A DNA stretch of 10,488 nucleotides from Clostridia bacterium (GTDB taxonomy: Bacteria > Bacillota > Clostridia > Oscillospirales > CAG-272): assembly GCA_017540285.1 (NCBI GenBank), contig JAFYBI010000186.1, positions 1-10,488 on the forward strand. Reading direction: 5' to 3'. Positions 7,014 to 10,488 of the stretch are shown in pieces. Under the pieces are notes generated by a model, which worked only from the letters and a program-made list of their open reading frames with translations, was not told where the DNA came from and ran no database searches. How positions within the stretch are numbered: position 1 is the stretch's first letter; each line of letters starts with the position of its first letter. Position numbers and translations under genes: made by a program.

Positions 7014-7143
7014 GTTCTTTTTCTCCTTTATCGAGGAGAAAAAGAACCAAAAAGAGGAACTCTTTGGAAGTCTTGGGTGTTCCGCACTCTGCGGAGTGCG
7101 GGTCAGGGCGTTGCCCTCGACACTCGGGATGCTTCGCATCCCG
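7014..7143. repeat. Block of four consecutive hairpins, candidate dispersed intergenic repeat
   Basis: Four perfect inverted repeats follow each other: GTTCTTTTTCTCC (7014-7026) with GGAGAAAAAGAAC (7035-7047), 13 bp; CCGCACTC (7082-7089) with GAGTGCGG (7094-7101), 8 bp with a TGCG loop; AGGGC (7105-7109) with GCCCT (7113-7117); and CGGGATGC (7125-7132) with GCATCCCG (7136-7143), 8 bp with a TTC loop. No protein is encoded. The block looks like the multi-copy structured intergenic sequences common in Clostridia, but copy number cannot be judged from one window. Confidence 0.55.
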
Positions 7144-7301
7144 GGACGCCATTTTGGAAAAGGCGGGCGAAAACTTTTGCCTTATTTGCGACAACCCGTT
7201 TTGGTCTTTGCCGCACGATCGGAAAAGGGATCGGCGCCGCATGGTCTCGGCTCGCCATTAATGATAAGTATTTCTGTATGATTTCGATTAAATTATATCA
7301 T

Positions 7302-7330
7302 TTTACATATCCACGCAAAAGGTGTATAAT
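7302..7330 (+). promoter_or_regulatory. Promoter of the CHR transporter pair
   Basis: TTTACA (7302-7307), a 17-bp spacer and a perfect TATAAT (7325-7330), preceded by an AT-rich stretch that could act as an UP element. Predicted start near 7337, so the leader is only about 30 nt. This also rules out the GTG at 7322 as a start. Confidence 0.85.
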
Positions 7331-7354
7331 GAAGTACAATCAGAAATCCGCTTG

Positions 7355-7359
7355 AGAGG
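7355..7359 (+). promoter_or_regulatory. Ribosome binding site fixing the start of the first CHR gene
   Basis: AGAGG lies 7 nt before the ATG at 7367. The frame is open upstream to a GTG at 7322, but that codon overlaps the -10 hexamer and would not be transcribed. Confidence 0.7.
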
Positions 7360-7366
7360 CACCGAC

Positions 7367-7942
7367 ATGACCGCACGCCGTCCGCTCCTTACCCTGTTCC
7401 TCCGCTCCCTCGTGATCTCCGCGACCACCGTCGGCGGGGGATATGTGATCCTGTCGGTGCTTCGCCGCCTGTATGTGGAGAAACTCGGGTGGATCTCCGA
7501 GGACGAGATGCTCGATCTCTCCGCTGCCGCTCAGAGTGCACCCGGCGCCGTCGCGGTCAACGCCTCCCTCCTCGTCGGATACCGGCTATACGGGATCGGC
7601 GGCGCGCTGGTTTCCCTCGCCGGCACGGTGATCCCGCCCCTCTCCGCGATGTGTCTCCTTGCCGAGGCTTACCGGCGGAGCGCGGACATCCCGCTCGTCA
7701 TGAAGATCATGGGCGGCATGCGGGCGGGCGTCGCGGCGGTCATTCTCGACACCGCGCTCACGCTTGCGAAGGGATCGCTTGCGAAGGACACGCTTCCCCG
7801 CGCGCTCGTCTTCGGCCTCTCCCTCGCGCTCATTCTCGGCATGGGCCTTTCCCCGGCCTGGATCGTGCTCGGTGCGGCTCTCCTCGGCGCGGTGCGCGGG
7901 CTGCTCTCCCTGCGGCGCAGAAAGGCAGGCGAGACGGTATGA
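7367..7942 (+). CDS. Chromate transporter-type membrane protein, first half (CHR domain)
   Basis: This 191-residue membrane protein has one CHR domain. The N-terminal helix region carries the conserved glycine motif TTVGGGYVIL (20-29) and the loop QSAPGAVAVNASLLVGY (56-72), equivalent to the family's PGPxAxN signature, with the usual Pro replaced by Ala in GP. Further hydrophobic helices are about 76-99, 110-135 and 145-181. Short-chain CHR proteins work as pairs made by adjacent genes, as with YwrB and YwrA of Bacillus subtilis, which export chromate. The second half follows with a 4-bp overlap, so the two subunits probably form one transporter. The natural substrate in an anaerobe may be another oxyanion; that part is inference. 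Confidence 0.9.
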   Translation: MTARRPLLTLFLRSLVISATTVGGGYVILSVLRRLYVEKLGWISEDEMLDLSAAAQSAPGAVAVNASLLVGYRLYGIGGALVSLAGTVIPPLSAMCLLAEAYRRSADIPLVMKIMGGMRAGVAAVILDTALTLAKGSLAKDTLPRALVFGLSLALILGMGLSPAWIVLGAALLGAVRGLLSLRRRKAGETV

Positions 7943-8472
7943 TCCTCGTCGACCTCTTCTTCGAATTCCTCCTCATCGGCGCGCTCAGCTTCGGCGGCGG
8001 CTACGGTACCCTCGCGATGATCGAAAACGCGGCGGTCACGTCCCGCGGATGGCTGACAGCGGCGCAGTTCCACGACCTCACCGCCTTTGCGGAGATGACG
8101 CCCGGTCCCATCGCGCTCAACGCGGCCTCTTTCGCGGGCTATACGTCTGCGGGGATCCCGGGTGCGGTCGCGGCGACGCTCGGATGCGTGCTTCCGGCGT
8201 TCGTCACGGTCACGCTCCTTGCCCTGCTCTGGACGAAATATGCATCCCATCCCGTCTTCTCGGGCATCCTCGGCTCGATCCGTCCTGCGGTCTCGGCGCT
8301 CGTCTTTGCGGCGTTCTGGAGCGTGTTTTCGGAGTCCGTCATCGGAGCCGGCACGGTAAGCGCCGTCTCGCTTCTTCTCTTCGGCGGATGCTTCCTGCTG
8401 AGCCGCACGGGCAAGCTGCCCCCGGCCGTCGTGATCCTCATCGCGGGAGCGGCGGGAGCGCTGCTGTTATAA
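7939..8472 (+). CDS. Chromate transporter-type membrane protein, second half (CHR domain)
   Basis: This 177-residue protein is the partner of the preceding gene and has the more canonical motifs: ALSFGGGYGTLAMIE (15-29) near the first helix and AEMTPGPIALNAASFAGY (51-68), the PGPxALN signature. Further hydrophobic segments are about 75-98, 117-131, 136-153 and 160-177, and the protein ends in the membrane. Its ATG overlaps the previous TGA (ATGA, 7939-7942), and there is only a weak AAAGGCAGG-like site, so it probably relies on translational coupling for equal amounts of the two subunits. Antiparallel pairing of such halves is known for short CHR proteins. Export of chromate or a similar oxyanion is the family function; the real substrate here is not shown. 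Confidence 0.9.
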   Translation: MILVDLFFEFLLIGALSFGGGYGTLAMIENAAVTSRGWLTAAQFHDLTAFAEMTPGPIALNAASFAGYTSAGIPGAVAATLGCVLPAFVTVTLLALLWTKYASHPVFSGILGSIRPAVSALVFAAFWSVFSESVIGAGTVSAVSLLLFGGCFLLSRTGKLPPAVVILIAGAAGALLL

Positions 8473-8481
8473 AAATGAATC

Positions 8482-8557
8482 AAAACCGGTTATTTCCTGG
8501 TATCGGCGGATCGGATCCGTCCATACTAACCGCGAAACCAAGGAAAGGACCGGTTTT
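8482..8557 (+). promoter_or_regulatory. Long inverted repeat enclosing the lipoprotein Shine-Dalgarno site
   Basis: Arm 8482-8498 (AAAACCGGTTATTTCCT) pairs with arm 8541-8557 (AGGAAAGGACCGGTTTT) over 17 positions with one A-G mismatch and one G-U wobble. The 42-nt loop can form an inner CGGAT/ATCCG hairpin (about 8506-8518). The only Shine-Dalgarno-like sequence of the lipoprotein gene, AGGAAAGG (8541-8548), lies inside the stem, and the second arm ends in TTTTT 4 nt before the ATG. It could be a terminator for the CHR pair, an attenuator, or a translational switch. Confidence 0.6.
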
Positions 8558-8561
8558 TCCG

Positions 8562-9251
8562 ATGAAACATTTCATTTTCGCGATCCTGATTCTCGCATCC
8601 GCTCTGCTCCTCGCAGCGTGCTCGCCGATGAGCGGCATGAAGGATGACAGCAAAGATACGCTCCCGGGCGACGGGATCCTCGATGACAGCACCCTCGGCG
8701 ACCGCGACGGAGACGGTCACGTGGAGGACAACGGCAGCTCCGACGGAATGAACGCGGGCTCCGATCCGGCTGAGGACACCGGCGCGTTCACGACCGTGAA
8801 GAAGGTGAAGGACGCCGACGACGCCGTGAACTTCATCGGCGCGAACGTCTACTCCCTCTGCCGCGATTCCCTGCCCGTGATGACCCAGACGCGCGTGCTC
8901 TCAAACGACGACATGGACGCGCTGACCTACTCGACGGAACTGGAGGCCACGGACGGCATCTCCGACGTGATCGTATCGGAATCCACGCTCGCAGGCGGGA
9001 GCTTCTCCGTGGTGATGCTGCGCACGGACGGAACGAATACGGAAGCGCTTGCGCGGCGCCTGGCGGATGGGATCGATCCCGAAAAATGGGACCATGCCTC
9101 CGCGGGCAAAGCGGCGGCGATCACGCTCGATGACGATATCGTACTCGTGATGGGCGACGACCGTCAGGTGGATGACGTCATCCGCGCGGTGACGACGGCG
9201 GCGGCGGACGTGTACGACAAGGTCGGCGAGGTCCGCGTCGTGCTCGGCTGA
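8562..9251 (+). CDS. Lipoprotein with acidic linker, possible DUF4358-like C-terminal domain
   Basis: The 229-residue product starts with a lipoprotein signal: MKHFIFAILILASALLLAAC has a short basic start, a hydrophobic core and lipobox L17-A18-A19-C20, so C20 should be lipidated and the protein anchored outside the membrane. Residues 21-76 form an Asp/Gly/Ser-rich disordered linker that includes DRDGDGHVED (47-56), which resembles a calcium-binding DxDxDG loop. The folded part (about 77-229) has alternating strands and helices and a late segment DDIVLVMGDDRQVDDVIRAV (191-210). Its style resembles the DUF4358 lipoproteins of Clostridia, but I am not sure. The Shine-Dalgarno AGGAAAGG (8541-8548) is an unusually long 13 nt from the ATG and lies in a hairpin. 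No promoter of its own is clear, so it may be read through from the CHR pair 89 bp upstream. Confidence 0.85.
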   Translation: MKHFIFAILILASALLLAACSPMSGMKDDSKDTLPGDGILDDSTLGDRDGDGHVEDNGSSDGMNAGSDPAEDTGAFTTVKKVKDADDAVNFIGANVYSLCRDSLPVMTQTRVLSNDDMDALTYSTELEATDGISDVIVSESTLAGGSFSVVMLRTDGTNTEALARRLADGIDPEKWDHASAGKAAAITLDDDIVLVMGDDRQVDDVIRAVTTAAADVYDKVGEVRVVLG

Positions 9252-9261
9252 CGGCAAATCA

Positions 9262-9295
9262 AAACCCGGGACGGTGTGTGCCGCTTCCCGGGTTT
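9262..9295. terminator. Bidirectional terminator between lipoprotein and DUF4177 gene
   Basis: Perfect 10-bp arms AAACCCGGGA (9262-9271) and TCCCGGGTTT (9286-9295) with inner CGG (9272-9274) and CCG (9281-9283) pairing. TTTCTTTCTGTTT follows on the plus strand and TTTTGATTT on the minus strand. It sits 10 nt after the lipoprotein stop and 9 nt from the stop of the convergent gene, so it serves both. Confidence 0.9.
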
Positions 9296-9304
9296 CTTTC
9301 TGTT

Positions 9305-9505
9305 TCATTTACACGGTATTGATTCGCCGTCCGACGGTTTCTCGCGCTGAAGAAGCACGATGAAGGCGCCCCGGATATCCGCGCTCAGATCCGAAGACAG
9401 GGAAACGACCTCCCAGCCTTCCGCGGATTTCTGCGCAAGGATGTTTTCGATCTCTTCGACGGAGTGCTTTGCTTTTCTGAATTCCAGAATCCTGAATTCC
9501 TTCAT
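9305..9505 (-). CDS. Small DUF4177-family protein
   Basis: The 66-residue product starts MKEFRILEFR and contains EEIENILAQKSAEGWEVVSLS (17-37), the helix plus GWEvVS strand that defines DUF4177, followed by a strand AFIVLLQRE (47-55). These are small soluble alpha/beta proteins of unknown function that are common in Firmicutes. There is no signal peptide or membrane segment. A GGGAGGA site (9514-9520) lies 8 nt upstream of the ATG. The gene is 25 bp after the GlsB-type gene on the same strand and probably shares its promoter. It ends just before the bidirectional terminator. The family call rests on motif resemblance. Confidence 0.83.
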   Translation of the reverse strand: MKEFRILEFRKAKHSVEEIENILAQKSAEGWEVVSLSSDLSADIRGAFIVLLQREKPSDGESIPCK

Positions 9506-9530
9506 GCGTGGTATCCTCCCGTTTTTTCCA

Positions 9531-9773
9531 TTACTTCGAAATCAGATGCGCGAGCCAGATCACGATGCATCCGCCGATCACCGAGAAGATGAACTCCGTC
9601 AGACGTCCTCCGCTGATGCTGAGCTTTTCCGCGATGAAACCGCCGAGCGCGGTACCGATGAAGCCGATCAGCCAGTTTCTCCAGAATCCTCTCTTCGTGT
9701 CGCCCATGATGCGGCCTGCTGCCCAGCCGATGAGCGCGCCGAGCAGAATCGAGCCCAGGATCGGTATGACCAT
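9531..9773 (-). CDS. GlsB/YeaQ/YmgE-family small membrane protein
   Basis: This 80-residue protein consists of three hydrophobic helices: about 3-23 (ILGSILLGALIGWAAGRIMG), 34-50 (WLIGFIGTALGGFIAEK) and 60-78 (EFIFSVIGGCIVIWLAHLI). The GWxAGxxM pattern after helix 1 and the GxxGxxxGGF in helix 2 are typical of the family once called transglycosylase-associated proteins, which are small stress-linked inner membrane proteins with no proven activity. The start at 9773 is supported by AAGGAGG (9783-9789). A longer frame to 9839 is rejected because it would begin upstream of the promoter's transcription start. It is the first gene of a two-gene operon with the DUF4177 gene. Confidence 0.9.
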   Translation of the reverse strand: MVIPILGSILLGALIGWAAGRIMGDTKRGFWRNWLIGFIGTALGGFIAEKLSISGGRLTEFIFSVIGGCIVIWLAHLISK

Positions 9774-9782
9774 GTCGTCAAG

Positions 9783-9789
9783 CCTCCTT
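9783..9789 (-). promoter_or_regulatory. Ribosome binding site fixing the start of the GlsB-type gene
   Basis: AAGGAGG on the minus strand lies 9 nt before the ATG at 9773. It decides this start over the upstream in-frame ATG at 9839. Confidence 0.85.
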
Positions 9790-9806
9790 TTTCTCTTACT
9801 TCCTAT

Positions 9807-9835
9807 AGTATAGCATGCCCGGCGCGGATTTGCAA
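9807..9835 (-). promoter_or_regulatory. Promoter of the GlsB-type/DUF4177 operon
   Basis: On the minus strand: TTGCAA (9830-9835), a 17-bp spacer and TATACT (9807-9812) preceded by TGC as an extended -10. Predicted start near 9800, leaving a leader of about 27 nt. A GCATGC palindrome occurs at 9813-9818, within the spacer next to the -10, and again at 9836-9841, just upstream of the -35. Confidence 0.82.
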
Positions 9836-10044
9836 GCATGCCTCGGACGATTTCATCCCGATTTTACCGGTCCTTCACCGTTCCTTAATTTTGAACGAAT
9901 TCCGCGGTTTTGTCCAAATGAGCCCTGAAAGCCTTACAGGACAAGGGTTTTGAGCACCCGCAAATCGTCTTTACCAAAGATTTACCAAAATTACAAGAAT
10001 CAAATCAGGGGAATCCCGCGCAAAGAAAAACGCCTCATCACGGA

Positions 10045-10084
10045 AGAACCCCTCCCTGCTGTTTGCACAACGGGGAGGGGTTCT
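10045..10084 (-). terminator. Hairpin terminator after the SLH protein gene
   Basis: Perfect 12-bp arms AGAACCCCTCCC (10045-10056) and GGGAGGGGTTCT (10073-10084) around a 16-nt loop. On the minus strand it lies 35 nt after the SLH stop codon. The T-rich tail is short (TTCTT, then CCGTG), with a further TTTTT tract about 15 nt later, so it may also act only as an RNA-stabilising hairpin. Confidence 0.7.
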
Positions 10085-10119
10085 CTTACTGATTATGCCT
10101 TTTTGTTTGCTTCAGGGTC

Positions 10120-10488
10120 TCAGTTCACTTCATCCTTCCGTCCGGAGTGAGCGTTGGACCAGGAGCGTTCCAGCGCGGTCCAGTCGCGGTCCGGAAGCTT
10201 CGCAACCCACTGTTCCACTCTTCTCGAATCGTCGATCCATCTGTAGTCGTGGGAGTTGGTCGCTTCCTGAACATCCGCATAGTACCATGCGTTGGTGTCC
10301 ATGTTGTCCGGCCATACGTTCATCTCGTAGGCGGGCAGGAGGTGATCCTTGTGCGGTGCACGCTTCAGCGTACGGTTCACGATCGCGAAGGTCTCCGCAC
10401 GGGTGATGTAGTTATCGGGCAGGAACGTGCCGTCGCCGTAACCGTTCACCAGGCCGAGCTCTTCCGCTGCCGTGATGAAGCTGCTGTA
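10120..10488 (-). CDS. SLH-domain cell-surface protein, C-terminal end only
   Basis: The last 122 residues of a longer protein are visible; its start lies beyond the right edge. TAAEELGLVNGYGDGTFLPDN (residues 7-27 of the fragment) followed by YITRAETFAIVNRTLKR is a typical S-layer homology repeat (the 'GxGdGtFxPd..iTRaE' signature). After it comes VWPDNMDTNAWYYADVQEATNSHDY, which resembles the beginning of a further SLH repeat (Trp-Tyr, DVxEA) but then diverges and ends after a Trp-rich, charged tail. SLH repeats bind pyruvylated secondary cell-wall polymers and hold proteins on the cell surface. What the missing N-terminal part does cannot be said. A hairpin terminator follows at 10045-10084. 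Confidence 0.92.
   Translation of the reverse strand, partial: YSSFITAAEELGLVNGYGDGTFLPDNYITRAETFAIVNRTLKRAPHKDHLLPAYEMNVWPDNMDTNAWYYADVQEATNSHDYRWIDDSRRVEQWVAKLPDRDWTALERSWSNAHSGRKDEVN

Larger units (their letters stand above)
6906..7366. other. 461-bp intergenic region with terminator, hairpin block and promoter
   Basis: It contains the terminator at 6951-6988, a block of four hairpins at 7014-7143, about 110 bp of unassigned sequence (7144-7254) with a minor CGATC/GATCG hairpin (7216-7233), and an AT-rich stretch (about 7255-7340) leading into the promoter of the CHR pair. Short open frames here have low-complexity, Arg-rich translations and no ribosome binding sites, so I call no gene. 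Confidence 0.7.
9774..10119. other. 346-bp intergenic region with promoter, TTTACCAAA pair and terminator
   Basis: Apart from the promoter (9807-9835) and the hairpin at 10045-10084, I see no gene. The middle part (about 9840-10040) is less GC-rich than the coding DNA. It holds a TTGTCC/GGACAA inverted repeat (9910-9915 and 9939-9944) and two copies of TTTACCAAA (9970-9978 and 9981-9989) spaced 11 bp apart. Translations across it give no recognisable protein remnant. Confidence 0.65.

Noticed and set aside
7064..7281. Short overlapping plus-strand open frames in the hairpin block.
   Set aside because: They have no ribosome binding site, their translations mirror the inverted repeats, and several frames are open at once.
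8522..8527. CATACT as a -10 for a separate lipoprotein promoter.
   Set aside because: No acceptable -35 hexamer lies 16-18 bp upstream.
9360..9953. Plus-strand 197-codon open frame over the DUF4177 and GlsB-type genes.
   Set aside because: The minus-strand genes have family motifs, ribosome sites and a promoter; the plus-strand frame has none and runs through that promoter.

Overview
The window looks like the chromosome of a GC-rich member of the Clostridia (Firmicutes), probably an uncultured gut or rumen lineage. This is inferred from strong AGGAGG-type ribosome binding sites, sigma-A promoters with 17-bp spacers and TGn extensions, a Gram-positive-style short lipoprotein signal, an S-layer-homology (SLH) surface protein, and small DUF4177 and GlsB/YeaQ proteins. 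There is no rRNA, tRNA, CRISPR array, transposase or phage gene. The species cannot be named from the sequence.

Region 1 (1-6051) is a divergent unit. On the minus strand a LysR-type regulator (cut by the left edge) has a near-perfect promoter. On the plus strand, behind a 110-nt leader, lies a tight four-gene operon: a clan GH-A (beta/alpha)8 glycosidase with an unusual cysteine/histidine cluster, a right-handed beta-helix enzyme of the GH28/pectate-lyase type with a jelly-roll segment near its C-terminus, a GNAT acetyltransferase, and a heparinase II/III-type lyase. Gaps are 10-20 bp and each gene has its own Shine-Dalgarno site. None of the four has a signal peptide, so the set most likely finishes the breakdown of imported, probably uronate-containing oligosaccharides in the cytoplasm, with LysR as the natural candidate regulator. 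The substrate is unknown and no transporter is in view.

Region 2 (6052-7366) holds one free-standing gene for a 238-aa, cysteine-free, mostly helical protein that I do not recognise. It has its own promoter and terminator. It is followed by a 461-bp gap containing a block of four consecutive hairpins (7014-7143) that resembles a dispersed intergenic repeat, then an AT-rich promoter.

Region 3 (7367-9251) contains a two-gene chromate-transporter-type (CHR) pair with ATGA overlap, then a lipoprotein with an acidic, calcium-loop-like linker. A long inverted repeat (8482-8557) between the pair and the lipoprotein encloses the lipoprotein's Shine-Dalgarno sequence and may be a terminator, an attenuator or a translational switch.

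Region 4 (9262-10488) is on the minus strand. A GlsB/YeaQ-type membrane protein and a DUF4177 protein form a two-gene operon sharing a bidirectional terminator with the lipoprotein. A 346-bp gap then contains a strong hairpin terminator and a tandem TTTACCAAA motif. At the right edge is the C-terminal end of an SLH-domain cell-surface protein.

The best candidates for something not yet described are the four-gene cytoplasmic glycan operon with its cysteine-rich glycosidase and embedded acetyltransferase, and the structured element in front of the lipoprotein.
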